NCBI RefSeq assembly: GCF_021130785.1
Contig: NW_025778024.1
Coordinates: 36,001-100,000 of the forward strand
Origin: Homalodisca vitripennis
Taxonomy: Eukaryota > Arthropoda > Insecta > Hemiptera > Cicadellidae
Direction of reading: 5' to 3'
Length of the DNA: 64,000 nt
The notes under the pieces were generated by a model. The model did no database searches, was not told where the DNA came from, and saw nothing but the letters and a program-made list of their open reading frames with translations. Of this stretch, positions 13,591-26,290 are shown one piece after another (position 1 is the stretch's first letter; every line of letters starts with the position of its first letter). Made by a program: the position numbers and the translations under genes.

Positions 13591-13612
13591 TCTCTCTCTC
13601 TCTCTCTCTCTC
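13549..13612. repeat. (CT)n microsatellite, left border of LINE
   Basis: About 64 bp of CT/TC with a single interruption. It ends exactly where the LINE 5' sequence (GAGTTGTGGCCGAGCC) starts. The same dinucleotide in the same orientation resumes at 18,596. Confidence 0.95.
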
Positions 13613-13889
13613 GAGTTGTGGCCGAGCCGCCGAGGGAGGAAGCATCGCTGTGCGACAGTGTGTCAATTTTGAGGTTAGGTACTTGCCATAGTTATCTTGT
13701 GCCCGCATACTACCGGTTGTGTACTATATTGGTACATTGACTGACGATGACTTTCAATATATTGTGTATAGTAATGTTATTTGGAAGTGTTCTGAGTGTG
13801 ATACGAAGAAGGCAGTTCGGGATGATAATACCCCAGTTACTCGGTGAGTGAAAAACCTGTATTTTTTCAAAACTAAAAAACACAGTGAT

Positions 13890-14850
13890 TCAGATGTCGG
13901 CTCAGATTCCAGTAATCTTTCAAAAAACTGGGATCAGAAGAAAGATCGTTTGTATAAAATGTGCTAAGGGGTTTTCTCATAATTCATGCAGGCCAGTATG
14001 TTCTGAGTGCGGTGAAAATTACCATTTTAAATGTACTTTTAATTTCTAAGCAAGACTATGAAAAGAATCAGCCATGGTTATGTCCTGTTTGTGCGGGAGG
14101 AACAGCGAACTCAACTTATCAGTAGCGACGCAGGAGGTGGCCGCTGATAAGATAAAGTCTACTGATATACTCGATTTAATGAATGAAATGAGAGATTTTC
14201 GCCGAGAAATGAAAGAAATAAACATTGACTTCAAAAATAACATGGAAAAAATACTCTGAATGGATAATTGACAACGGTAAAAAAAATTGAGGAAGTAGGG
14301 AAACAGGTGAGAGGAATCAAGGAGGACATATCTCACCTGTATCAAGAAAACATAAATTTGAGGAAAACTGTACAGGAACTCACCAACAAAACCAATTTCC
14401 TGGGAGCAGGCGTCAAAGGAAAATGTGATCGAGATCAATGGGATTCCCAGCAAAGATAAAGAGGATCTTCTGGATCTGTTATCCAGAGTTGCAGCTGCAA
14501 TCGGATTTGAATTTCAAGTAAATATGATAGATAACTGTTACCGCTTCAGGACGGGCAGCGGGTGCAGATGGGAGGCCAGGAGGGCATCGTGGTCCGTTTC
14601 GTCCGTAAGCTGGACCTTGAACAATTTTATACAGAAGAGGAAAGATAAGAGAAAATCTCAATACCAGGGACATCGGGTTCATGGAGGGACATTCAAATCC
14701 GATTTATTTCAACAACAGTCTCACCCAGGCGAACAGGAAGCTACTCAACAAAGCGCGAGAGGTCAAGCGGGAGAAACAGTACACGTATCTTTGGGTCAGA
14801 AATGGAAGGATCTTCATGCGCAAGAATCCTGGAGATCGCTTTGTGGGTGA
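13890..14850 (+). pseudogene. LINE ORF1: PHD-like finger plus coiled coil plus baculovirus-FP-like domain
   Basis: Broken over at least four frames. 13,894-14,100 codes a zinc finger of PHD spacing (C..C, CSECGENYHFKC, then CPVCAGG in another frame). 14,150-14,400 codes a Lys/Glu-rich coiled coil. 14,425-14,850 codes the IEINGIP...LLS..A..IGFEF block, then in other frames the NRKLL..AREVKREKQYTYLW and GRIFMRKNPGDRF blocks. The last two are hallmarks of the Baculo_FP family domain found in retrotransposon ORF1 proteins, where it is thought to bind nucleic acid. No continuous product is possible. Confidence 0.7.
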
Positions 14851-15149
14851 TTGACTCAATGGAAGTGTTAAGTAAGTTGTGAAAATTATTACGCTACAAA
14901 TGTATTGATTTGTTACATGATAAAAATGTGTATTTGCTATAGTTTGTTTACAGTGTTATTTGATCTATTTGAGGATCTTTCAGTTGGTATTAACAGTTTC
15001 AAATGTGTTTGTTTTAATGTGTTTATTTTTCTTGGGGTTTTTTATTTAGGATTTTACAAAGGGATCTATATATTTTAATGTATTCTCAATTACAAATAAA
15101 TTTTAATGAGCATTAGTGTAAATAATCAGGGACCATTTGTTTCATTAAA

Positions 15150-17960
15150 AGATAAATTTATAAAGTCTAAAAATTACTTAAAGATCGGTCATACCAATGT
15201 AGAGAATTTGATAGTCAGAAGATAAACTGTCTTTAGTCTGTTTAACGAAAATGTTTTTGATGTTATTGTGTTATCTGAAACAGTTTTAAAGCCTATTATA
15301 CCTTCTATTCCATATCTTGTGGATAACACTATGAATTGATACGCTATGATAGGGGAGGGGAAGGAGGGAGGGGGTTTAGCCGTCTATTTGAGGAAGTGTT
15401 TCAGTTATAGGGTGATAGCATCTTCACAGGCAATGTATTGTATGAAACCTGAATTCTTAATCATAGAACTATCGCATTGTAATTGTAATTGTTGTGTGCA
15501 GTATTATCGACCTCCTAAACTAGGGTATATTTTCAGAATTTTTCGATGTTTTAGCCAATTTACTTCCAGTGTATAAATATGTCTTAGTAATAGGAGACTT
15601 TAACATAAATTTAAGTAACTGATAGTGTGTTTTTTCGAAAAAAACGTATTTATTGGATACTGTTAAAAATTTGAATATGTCTATATTACCATTAAACCCA
15701 ACATACCACAGACCATAATCTGAAACTTGGCTAGATATCATGTTTACAAAACGATTTGTGTAGAGTGAACGAATTATGGGCAGATTTCTATATCTGGGCT
15801 TTCTTATCATGATTTCATTTATACAGAGATAAATTTAAAAACTAAATTGTATGTAAATAAAAAAATATAAGTGTAGTCAGAGATTTTAATGAACTTAAAC
15901 AGGAGTGTGTTGGGTTATTATGGGATAATTTGTATACCTGTAATACTATTGATGATGAGGTAAAAGTTCTGTCAGAGGACATTGTCAAGTCTGTATAACA
16001 AATATATTCATCTAAGAAATGTATGTCCGTGGGTCAATGAAGATATCAAAAAATTAATTATAAATAGAGATAAGTTGTATAAATGTTACATTAGATCCAA
16101 CGATAGAGAAATATTGGAAGAATATAGGTTAATGAGAAATAGAGTTAAGAGAATTATTAGGGACGAGGGAATAAATATTTTAAAAATTATTTATAAGTGA
16201 GGAGAGATTAAGTCGAGATATGTGGAAACTCATTAGAGATCAGGGAGCTGGTAAACAATCGAAACAGCTAGGTGATCCGGTTGTTCAGTTGGAATTGTCT
16301 CAATGATTATTTCTGTGGCATAAATAATGAAATAGACAGGGATTTGATTGAATATTATAAAAATAAGAGATGTTTGGGAAGCAAATAATTTTAACTTCAC
16401 GCAAAATAACTGTTGAAGCTGTTTACAAAGCAATTATGGATATATCATCTAACGCTGTGGGTAATGACGATATACATATAAAAGTTTATTAGATTGATTT
16501 TTCATGGAAATACGAGATGTGCTGTTACACGTTTTTAATTTTTCTTTGTTATATAGTAGCTATCCAAGTCAATGGAAAAATGCATTAATTCTTTCCGTTA
16601 CCTAAAGTTAAGAGTCCTATAGAAACTAAAGATTATAGACCTATTAATATATTGTGTGTTTTGGGTAAAATAATGGATAAGGTGTATCAACAATTATCTA
16701 TATATGTTATGAGTGTAATATTTTATTTAAATAAAAATCTGGATATAGACCAATGTATAGTACTCAGACGGCTCTGATTAGGATTACGGACGATATAAGG
16801 TTGTCAATGGATAAAAGGGAAATAGTAGTCTTAACACTTCTAGATTTCAGTCGTGCTTACGACTGTGTAAATCATGAGTTGTTTATTAGCAGTTTTGGAG
16901 TCTTATAATATTAGTGACAATGTAGTTCAATGGTTCAGATCATATCTATTGAATAGAAAATCAACGAGTAAAAACTAGTGGTGGAATGTTATCCAATTGG
17001 AAGATTAATCCTGTAGGAGTTCCCCAGGGACCAACATTGTCAGCCTTACTTTTCTCACTTTATATATAAATAGAATATATGAAATTATTATGTTTAGCAA
17101 ATTTTTGTGTTATGCTGATGATATGCAGCTGTACATAAGTTGTAATATAAATAAGGTAAAATGAAGCTGTTGATGCAAATGAACGCCCGATTTATGTAAT
17201 ATTTCTAGCTGGTGTAAAAGTCATGGGTTTAATTTGAATGCTTTAAAAATGTAAGTCTATGATATTGGGAACCTCTCGAACCTTAGTAAAATATAGATTA
17301 TGAAAATGTATTACCGATCGTGATTGAAGGAACAGTACTGAAATATGAAAATAGTTTTGTAAATTTAGGTCTTAATATGTCAAACACTTTATTTGGGCCG
17401 AGCAGGTGGATAGTTTAGTTAAGAAAGTTTATCAATGTTTATACCAGTTTAAAAGACTTCGTTTTAATCCATCAGTACATGTAAAGAAACTAATGATTCA
17501 GACATTGGTGTTCCCATTTTTTGATTACGCTCAAGCAGCATATTGTGATTTAAATAATCACTAATGAATAAATTACAGATAGCACAGAATGCGTGTATAA
17601 GATATATTTACAAACTTGATGATCATGTAACTATTTATTATTGGAATTTAAGATGGTTAAAAATTAGAGAAAGATTAGAATATTCTGTGTTAACAATGTT
17701 GTTTAAGATATTGAAATATGAAAAAACCGGATTATCTGTTTGAGCGTTACTTTAGTATGTATAATGTTCATCAAAGAAACACTCATTTTGGAAGCACAAC
17801 TTTGCTCTTTCCTATTCACAGAAACGGTGATTTATACAAATTATTTTCATGTAAAATCTATTAGACTAATGAGTGTTTTAGACAATAATATAAAAAAAAT
17901 GTTCCCTCAGAACAAATTTTTTAAAAATTATTGAAGGACAAGTTAGTAAAAAGATATGAG
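15150..17960 (+). pseudogene. LINE ORF2: endonuclease and reverse transcriptase remnant
   Basis: Fragments of an apurinic-type endonuclease are readable at 15,340-15,860 (GGGLAVYLRK, YRPPK, IGDFNIN). A linker follows at 15,980-16,200 (CPWVNEDIKKLI..RDKLYK). The reverse transcriptase spans 16,600-17,400 with YRPINILCVLGK, LLDFSRAYDCVNH (about 16,840), GVPQGPTLSALLFSLYI (about 17,015) and the catalytic YADD at 17,111-17,122. The thumb region continues to about 17,960. Many stops and frameshifts separate these blocks, so it cannot move itself. Confidence 0.8.
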
Positions 17961-18593
17961 TAATGTGTTAATGTACGTCATCCGTAAACAGGAAAAATTA
18001 TTCTTATCTTGTGATGTATGATTTTATTGTAATACTCGTTTTATTTGAGAATCGATTTGTTAGCTTTAAAAGGTAGTCTAAATTTGAAAATTTAAGCATT
18101 GTAGGATAAACTGATTAAAAATCATATATATTTATATTAATTGTCTAGAGTAACTCCACTTATGTTTGTTGTCGTTAATTTGATTAAGTAATAGTTTATT
18201 ATATTTAAAACAGTAAAAAATGTGTTATTATGTGTGCAATATAAAAAGTAGAACATTTGCGCATTTAAGTTTTAGTAAATAAATTAAATAGATTAATATA
18301 ATTGTGTAAACTTTTTCCGTAGAAAATAATTGTAGCTAGTGTTTTCTAAATAAAGTAAAATAAATTTTAGTCAAATAATATATTATAATTAACAATTCAA
18401 TAAAAAATTTAGATAAAGTTAAGTAAGATTATTATGATTTAAATAATAGTCAATGTTTCATGTGTGTTAGTATAAAATTGTGTGCCACAACTCTGTAAAA
18501 AAACAATGGTAATTGTACAAATTTGAGCCTGTCCGGTGTAAGAGCGGACCTCTGGTCCAAACCGGGGCAGGGTAAATAAAGAAAGTATCAAAG

Positions 18594-18595
<2 letters not shown>

Positions 18596-18640
<45 letters not shown>
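18596..18640. repeat. (TC)n microsatellite, right border of LINE
   Basis: Follows the LINE 3' end without a gap and is in the same orientation as 13,549-13,612. Together they look like target microsatellite split by the insertion. The minus-strand Arg-Glu repeat frame across it is an artefact. Confidence 0.9.
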
Positions 18641-18641
<1 letters not shown>

Positions 18642-19739
18642 CGCAGGGACTTTAACCCGGGTCTCCCAACTATTTTGTATTTGACCATTTCTGTCAAATG
18701 TGAGTGAAAAATGAAAAACTAACATTTGATTGAGAGGCCAAATACCTGTCTAACAACTTCTACGTTTATTAAATTTGCATAAATCGTAATAGCCTTTATA
18801 TAAGTGCATTATACATACTTTGAACTGTGAAACATACTACAGTTCCAAAATATGTACTTCTCATTGTGCCCTACTCATCAATAAGCATATATTGGTGGTA
18901 CAACTTATTCACTGTACGTCAAACGACAATCTGAATAATGTACGGACTAACATACGTATTCATACGCACAAACACTTTGAAAAGTAAAGTGTTTGTGCGT
19001 CCAACTGGTCCAATTTACTACCGATATTTACGATTAGTTTAATTCCATAAAAAGAAACGTATGCTTACTTTGTGGCGACCCAGATTGCTGCATTTGTTTG
19101 TACCCTCAGTATGAAATGTTGAAAAGAATGAATATCTGTAAACCTGATGCATTAAAGTACAAGGTTTTTCTTCTTCCATAATCCATGAATAGACCAGGGG
19201 CCATTATGGAACCGGCATCACATTGGTATTTGTCGAGAGGGTCACATGATCTAAGATTGTGTCCGCGCATGCACAGAGCGAGGCGCGGAGTAAAATATCT
19301 TCGATGCGGGAGATAATCTCTCTCATACTCTTACCCTATCTAAGTTTTCCAGAATCTACCACATTATGGGTATAAATAGCGTCCTAGAGGGTTGGCGGAA
19401 ACCCTGTCACGCCTTCTTTCTCGGAAAGAAACCATTTTGTCCCATTGCGCGGTTTGGCGGGAACGATCAATGGCTGCGACCTTGCGTGCGTTGTGGCAGG
19501 AGCAGGAGAACATGACCTTAAATTCTGAAACCAATACGCCGACTACATATACACGGTTGATAATATTAGTCTGGCAGAAATTACGTATAAAATTACTCAC
19601 TCAAATAAATATTAAACTATTTATTAAAGTATTACTCACAAAATATCCAGCTGCGGTCTGCGATCACCTGTAAAATACCAAACCATCATCAGTACGACTG
19701 CAATCACAATTTGAAATTGCCTACAGATCTACCAGTACA
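18641..19739. other. Intergenic, no gene; possible tRNA-like trace at the start
   Basis: Reverse strand 18,651-18,671 reads GGGTTAAAGTCCC, close to a tRNA B box (GGTTCRANTCC), so a SINE trace is possible, but no A box or tail is seen. The 93-codon frame at 19,392-19,673 has no domain I recognise. Confidence 0.4.
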
Positions 19740-20190
19740 GAAAAGACAATGTGTCACTTAAATCTGGGCAACCCTATGGATGTCCAGGAGTGGCACTTCA
19801 CTAACCAAAATTGTGAAGGAAATGAATGGAAGGATGTATTTATAGGGCTAGTCCACTGCTAAGGATGACTGTTGGAATGGGTGGGGTTGCCTAAATATTT
19901 ACTAGCAATTAAGGCAGTTACAGGCCTCGCCATAAAGGGAGTGCTAACCGTGTTACTCTTGAGGATGGAACTTCCTCTAGAGCTACCCTTCCCTTTCTTC
20001 TAAGTTGGCATAGCTGAGAAATACTGGCCGCTATCCCTCCTAATGGATCTTGACAGGAGGCGGCCCCTGCCCCCCAACCTTACCCGTCCTGAATATCCTG
20101 TCACTCCGAAAGTAAGCACATTTGTCCTTTTATAACTAAGTGCAATGGGCGGCTTATCAGCTTCTGTGCGGTTTTTCCAAACAAAATATT
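19740..20190 (+). repeat. Dispersed repeat, copy 1 (partner 25,930-26,290)
   Basis: The blocks GGGCAACCCTATGGA, CCCCCAACCTTACCC, and AAGTGCAAT after the T-rich CCTTTTATAA also occur in the same order and orientation at 25,930-26,290. Only short frames are present. An unclassified interspersed element. Confidence 0.6.
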
Positions 20191-21189
20191 CGTTGTGATT
20201 CTTGGCTTTGGTATGATATATATTACTTTTCATCTAGATTATAGTTCTATGTTAGATTAATTATACATCTGAGGAAGAGTTTTCATTGCAGTATTAAAAA
20301 CGATTTTTATCATTTAACAATGGTAAAGTTCTGAAACAATAGTAATAACTTTGCACACTTTCAATCGTTAAAACCTTAGAATAAGTGCATTGGGTAATGA
20401 TAAACTTGGAAGAAGAGAATGTAGTGGAAGGATCCTGGAATTACTATTTAATACTGTTAGTACCAAACATGTATCATTACTACCATCATATTTGAATTAG
20501 ATTCCACTTAACCTACTTCAGTGCAAGTTTATTTATGGTTAATTACATTTGAAATTCCGTAATATGTCACATTAATTCATAATGTAGGTACTGTTTTCCA
20601 ATGTTTGTCAAATATAACCCCCTTTTTCTAAATAATACTGATCAATGTTTTTCAAATAATGAAAATTTTTTATTAACCGTGGTAAGCCAAGAAACTTCTT
20701 TTATTGAGATTTGCCTTTGTTTCAGTGATACACTACGTTTCAATAGCCGAAACCTGATCTCTTTCCTCAGGTGAATAACTATAAACACACAATTAAAATC
20801 GGGGATAAAATAAAGAAAAACATTCCACTGCGTTGTGACCGCATGAATCAGGAACCACAACAAACACGTTCTGTCAACTTCATGAACACTATCTAAAAAA
20901 ACTTCACATAATGACAACAAAAACAGTTTATCATTAAAATTGCACTAATAGTTACAGGTAACAGAATGTTTCCTCTGAACAACTAACCACTGTCAACTAC
21001 ATTGGTCAGTGCTATGGTTTTAAGTTTCACCTAAGTTACACATTCATATACGTTTTTCAATATTATGTTTGAAACCCAACATATATATTTGAGAGATCCG
21101 GTTCGACTCCCAACGGGGCAGTACTTTTTGTGATTCAAAGTTTATTGAAATTAAATAAGGCTATTGCCATTTATAAACTTTATTATATA

Positions 21190-21230
<41 letters not shown>

Positions 21231-22670
21231 GAATCTACCTGACTGTTTTCGTTGTAAGATGAATAATAAACATAAATAAATGAGATAAATTGTTAAACTT
21301 TTGTGTGGCTATGTTATGCGAGCCGTCTTTGAAAATTTCATGTAATAAAAACAACTTTAATAGGAAAGCTTTTATTTTGTTTTCACTGATACAATAGATA
21401 TTAAATTTTTAGTCGGAATGTACATGGAGCTCTGCATTTTTATATCCCATCAAATAAGTCAGTAAGCAGAAACAATAATAAAATTAATGTTACTTTTTCA
21501 ATATTTCTCACGCGATATTTTTTGAATACATATTGCTGAAAATGGATCATAGATCCAATTCGAACTCTATATAGTTCAAATTATTACCATCGCCTCTAGT
21601 GTACAAAACAAAATATTTATCAAAGCGTACATAAAATTTTAGTTAAACCAAGTATTTATAAGCCTTTATCAAAGGACGGCTAGTTTAAGCGAACAAAGCT
21701 AGCTAAACAAAAATTTTACTCAACACAATTTTAATATCTTCAAGGCGATAGGAATAACACAAATACCAAGAGGATATAAGAAAACATGTAAGCGGAGGAA
21801 AACTCTGAGATCCACTTTATTTAAAGTGGATAAGTGCAAAGTTCCTTTGAAGCTCATTATTTATCTCTTCTTTCAGATACTTTTGACATCAGAGATAAAT
21901 ATTTGTACGTATGATTTATGCCAATAGAAGTTTCGTAGAATAAACTGTGTCTTAGACGTCAGTATTTAACTCAAATAGAATTTCTGAATTAATAAACAGA
22001 CTTAATCCAGTATCCACTCTTTAACCTCTTGTTCTCTAATTCCTTATGTGTTCCTATTCAAAATCCATAAACGTTCCTATCTGATGTATAATTAATTTTT
22101 ACTTGAATAATCGATAAAGTTGAATATAACCAACTGACTGTTATTACTTTTAATTATCTTTATAAAATAGTACGTCTTTAACATCAGTACAATTTAACAG
22201 TTAAATTAGGCCATAGAGAACAATACTAGTTTTACAATAATGAAAGTATTTGAATTATGTGTCATCCGAAATTTCAATATCATTGAGTGTACATTAATCC
22301 TTAAATACTTAATTTTATCCATCCGTCCATCTCTAAGGCCATCTAGTCAGCTTTGGACCATTATTTTAAAATAAATAGACGTGTTTTGGCTGAGCGTCAG
22401 CAAAACCTATCACTCAAGGGGTTCTAAGAATGTCCATTTCTACCTCGAAAAAATCTAGAAACCTGTCCAACAAGAACTCTCGCGATCTCCGCCTCGCGGC
22501 CTCCTGCTAACAGGCTAGACATCTACCCTCCAGAGGCTGAAAAATATCAACCTTTATTGTTATGATAAACTGACTAAAAAACTTTTAGGTTTTCCAAATT
22601 CTACTAAATACTGAAAGATAAGCCCAGTTGATTTATCGCATAAGTACATTGAGGAAATCTAAATAATTAC
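20191..22670. other. AT-rich intergenic stretch with tRNA-like trace and AT microsatellite
   Basis: 21,098-21,108 (GGTTCGACTCC) is a perfect B box, followed by CAACGGGGCAG, so a decayed tRNA-derived SINE head may end here; a matching A box is not visible. 21,184-21,229 is (AT)n. Near 22,390-22,430 the reverse strand carries the end motif of the 2,690-3,245 repeat family. No gene was found. Confidence 0.5.
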
Positions 22671-22704
22671 ACTAACAAAAACTAAGACCTATTGTGACAC
22701 TTAC

Positions 22705-23836
22705 CATTCCTGTACCCCTCGAAGTGCTGGGTGGGGCACGACGGTCCCTCGAGGTGCTCGAGGTTACGGTGATGAGGGCTGTGCAGGGGCAAGAGGCTCC
22801 TCTAGAGGTGCAGGATCGAGAGCTGACAGGAGTGAAAGCACTGTCACCCCTAGAGGTGTTGTGTTGCGAGGTTGCTGGATCTCTTGACGTGCTGGGGCGG
22901 GGGACCGGTGTGATGGTGACAGCTGGGGTCCCCCGGGGTGTTGAGGTGCTGGGGCGGTCGGTGGTGACGACGCGGATCCTTGGCTGTGGTACGAGTATTG
23001 GTCGAAGGGGTTGCCGCCGTCTTCCCCCCAGTATTATCTCCTCCATAATACTGTATTATCTCCTACTTCGAAGGGGCCCGGGAGAGCCAGCTCCAAAGTC
23101 ACGTAGGTGCGATTTGCTCTGGGGGAAATGCCCAAGGATCAGGAGACTGTGAGCAATAAAGAAACCTTAGCACCTGGAAAAACTGTTATAGCGTATAAAC
23201 ACCAGAATCTGAATGTACCTACATCTGGTCTTTGATTCTCCACCAACGTCGTAGCATTGGAATCATAGACCTGAAAGTAACGAACAAATTATTTTCTTAA
23301 TGTCCCTAGCGCAAACCGTCACTCAAACGCACAAGCACACTTTCATATATTTCCCTCATCATCATCAGCAGCATCCTCACCGTCGTCCTCAGTCCTCATA
23401 CTCTGTTTCAGTCTCCACGGGAATAGGTGACATTGGAGAGTCCCGAGTGTCAAGGTCCTTAAATGAAAAATACACTCAATTCAAAACCTTTTCAAGTAAA
23501 AACATTATAAAAATTACTAGTAAATATTGTCAGCATGGGGAAATAAACAAACATTACCAGCAGTCGAAAATCAAATACATAAAAACCTTTCAAGGAAAGA
23601 TAGTCTAGAAGTTAATATTTAAATAACTTATTATTAATAAACATTACCAACAATCGAGAGACTGTCCGTGGAGACGGCTCGTTGTCATCAGCAGCAGTAG
23701 CGAGGGTCGCAGCGATGGCGAGGAGACCCACCAGGAGCAGCACCAAGTGAGTGTTGCCAACTTGGGAGGCCGGCGTTTTCAGCAGAGGACCGCTAACCAA
23801 GGCCGCGGATGGCCCACAAGGACGATGCCACAACAA
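22705..23836 (-). pseudogene. Paralogue of the RING-family genes, degenerate (locus B)
   Basis: Exons align with locus C in order. 23,648-23,836 (63 codons, phase 0) codes an N-terminal region with a hydrophobic, signal-peptide-like run (LVLLLVGLLAIAATLATA) and donor GTAATG. 23,457 begins an acidic exon matching the C exon at 10,864-10,953. 23,223-23,270 (48 nt, VYDSNATTLVENQRPD) matches C 10,717-10,758. 23,146 down to 22,705 matches C 10,307-10,636 (shared SPD.WAF start and PQPR...TP centre). Defects are visible: a TGA in the acidic exon and no GT at its expected end (GATGAG followed by GGAAAT), a TGA about 16 codons into the fourth exon, and a frame change after it next to a small duplication (ATAATACTGTATTATCTCC). 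No RING exon follows within reach. I call it a pseudogene; unusual splicing could still rescue parts. Confidence 0.6.
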
Positions 23837-24330
23837 GCTGTTCGCAACAGTAAATTATTATCGAATGCCGCTCTGAAGGAATCATTAAGCCGAAGGTAAT
23901 AGTAATTAATTTAAGTAATCTATGATGGGTTCTGTGCATTTTAAGAATGGAAGTAAGCAATATCTTATATACATATTATACAGTTGTTTATGGTTAACAG
24001 CTTCAAAAGATAATCAAAATTTATAATGTAAATTAATTCCGCGTTAGCACATTTGTGAATAATTCTGCTTTGAATAAATTATATTTCTGGCATGAAGTTT
24101 GATTTTTCAAATCGTGTCAAGATTACGAAAATACGATGATAAAAAGTGTAAACTTATAATGTTTATATATATCCTATATATACATATATATATATTTATA
24201 TTTATATATACATATATACATATTACTTAAGTAAAAAAATTCACATCTTTGTTCAATGGTTAGATTTAAAATATAAATGAGTTTAATGTAATGAAAATAA
24301 CTAAAACCCCTTTAATTATTTTCACATTAC

Positions 24331-24386
<56 letters not shown>

Positions 24387-25109
24387 AACCCCTATAATAA
24401 CACAATAAATGAGTAGTATTTTTAACACGTTAGAAAGTTTTCATGTGCTATTTTTGCAATCAGTAGTAAAAATTACATAGTATTTCTGTATCCTTGCACA
24501 ACTGATCAAGCACTGTATATTTATGTTTTCTAAAAGGTTAAGTATTAAAGAATTTATTAACTATTTGTTGAACTGCAGCTGAGAGTGTCAAAAGCTGTTT
24601 AGCTAGAATTCTTAAAATATTCCGAGAATGAGTTCCTACCTTTCTTTTTTAACCTTCCTAGGGCTTCATTATGTTGAAAAAGGTTTTAGACGAAATTAGT
24701 CCAACCGTTTTAAAAATTTAGCGATCATTTTCTATTTATAAGACTAGCGTTTACCCACAGCTTCGCACGCAAATTTTAAAATGAAAGTCCATATAATACT
24801 TAGTCTAAGTACTAATGAACTAATATAAATGGTCCCCTCTGATATTTGTCAAACATAAGTAGGCCTACGATCAGTATTTTCAGTGTTTCGTGGTTAGTCA
24901 TAGGTTGAGGAAACTAATATGATATCACGTTGTACGCGGGTAGGAGCATTTCTTAATCAAATACATTATAATGTTACAATTTAATTCACGAGTTACCCCA
25001 ATCAAGAGAATACATGCATACGTCTCAACCCCTACCTAGGATTAAAAGCTGCCTATTTCCAGTTTTTTCTGAGCTACTACTAGTCTAATATATATTGCGT
25101 CCCATATAT
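23837..25109. other. AT-rich intergenic stretch with microsatellites
   Basis: 24,160-24,225 is TATATA-rich and 24,335-24,383 is (AT)n. 24,744-24,770 (GACTAGCGTTTACCCACAGC, CTTCGCACGC) resembles a motif that recurs in many insect interspersed repeats. No gene was found. Confidence 0.5.
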
Positions 25110-25808
25110 GAGATTGCCTCATTCTTCTGAAGAGAAGTATATTGAATCTACTTAGGACTGAGAAGCATACCTCAGTCTAAAAGTGTCTACTTCCCAGCTT
25201 TTAAAGTTCACTTCTAGTCGGTGAACGTACCAACGTATTTACGGAACCATAGTAAGTTTTGCCTTTTTGACTCGATCAATACATATCGGTAAAACCTTTC
25301 CGTAGGAATACGTTTCATTATAAATTCAGGTGTTACTAATTAAGTAATCAGATTACAGAACAGTAAAGCACTAGAAGCAAAATGAATTAATCACTTGAAA
25401 ACCTAGAATTGTAAAAGTTAAATATGTACATATGTATGTAACAAACAAAACAAAGGCCTTTGTTATAATTAGTCTATATTCTTTGAAGTTTGAGTGGGCT
25501 TCTTGTTTACATTCTTTGTTTTTTGAAGATGTTAATTTATTCACTCATGTACATAATGAACGCCCAACGCAGATGTCGGAAGAAAATGACCAAACTTTGT
25601 ATATAATGTTGTGAATTTCCCAAACTTGTGTTCACAGTAGATAGTGCAGTGCATTTCATTTGCATTGCTGTAAATATAAACAACTTTGATTTATATTAAG
25701 CGTAAATTATTTCCGTTGGAATGGGAATTAAAATAAATAAAATTAAAGTCGCAACTTGAACTTACAGTTCTCTTTACTGAGCTAAAACAATCTACTAACT
25801 AAACGTGG
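25110..25808 (-). repeat. ~700-bp repeat with tRNA-like head, copy 1
   Basis: Read on the minus strand it starts near 25,808. It shows an A-box-like TTAGCTCAGTAAAG and, 22 nt further, a B-box-like AGTTCAAGTTG, then a ~600-bp body ending near CTTCAGAAGA. The same unit lies in opposite orientation at 27,586-28,275. The A-to-B spacing is shorter than in tRNAs (about 44 nt start to start), so function as a polymerase III promoter is uncertain. The 60-codon plus-strand frame at 25,432-25,614 is not conserved in copy 2. Confidence 0.6.
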
Positions 25809-25929
25809 ACTGGAAGTTTTATATGTAACTTCAGTAACTTTAGTATGGATTCCCAGGAGGGGATCACTTCTGGCTCGTTTATAGTTTTTTGGTTGAACCT
25901 AACTGGGTAAAGAAATACTCAATGGGTTC

Positions 25930-26290
25930 TTCAAATTTGGGTAACCCTATGGAACCGCATATATCGAGATGTTAGGTGGAAGTGTAGATCGAGAGGTACA
26001 GTGAGATGCGGAAGAGTTGGTAGGTTTATAATTGTGAAAATCAGTTGCTAGTCTAGACATAAGGAACTTGCCACCCCTGCCTGCTTTGACTGGAGAGGCT
26101 GGAAAAGAAATGGACACACATTCTTCCAAAGAGACATGAACGAGAGTAAAACCAAAATTACTTCCTCATGGATATCGAAAGAAGGTGGCCTCTACCCCCA
26201 ACCTTACCCATCTAGAATATACCTGCCACTTAGGAAGTAATGCAAAGGTTCTTTAAGGCCTAGTGCAATTTCTCAGCTTGCTTACCCGAA
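25930..26290 (+). repeat. Dispersed repeat, copy 2 (partner 19,740-20,190)
   Basis: The same ordered blocks as copy 1 (GGTAACCCTATGGA, CCCCCAACCTTACCC, CCTAGTGCAAT), with substitutions and indels between. Sits between the two inverted 700-bp repeats. Confidence 0.6.

Larger units (their letters stand above)
13613..18595 (+). mobile_element. Non-LTR retrotransposon, decayed, inserted in (TC)n
   Basis: A GC-richer 5' region leads into ORF1 remnants (13,890-14,850), ORF2 with endonuclease and reverse transcriptase remnants (15,150-17,960), an AT-rich 3' region, and a 3' end AAAGTATCAAAGTATC that runs directly into (TC)n. Every long frame is broken by frameshifts and stops. The clade cannot be fixed without a tree: a PHD-type plus FP-type ORF1 is known from CR1/jockey-like arthropod elements. 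A (TC)n tract on both sides, in the same orientation, suggests insertion into that microsatellite. Confidence 0.8.

Noticed and set aside
18467..18697. Minus-strand frame with an Arg-Glu repeat
   Set aside because: Translation of the (TC)n microsatellite.
21085..21125. Possible tRNA gene because of a perfect B box
   Set aside because: No A box, acceptor stem or anticodon arm can be folded around it; at best a SINE remnant.
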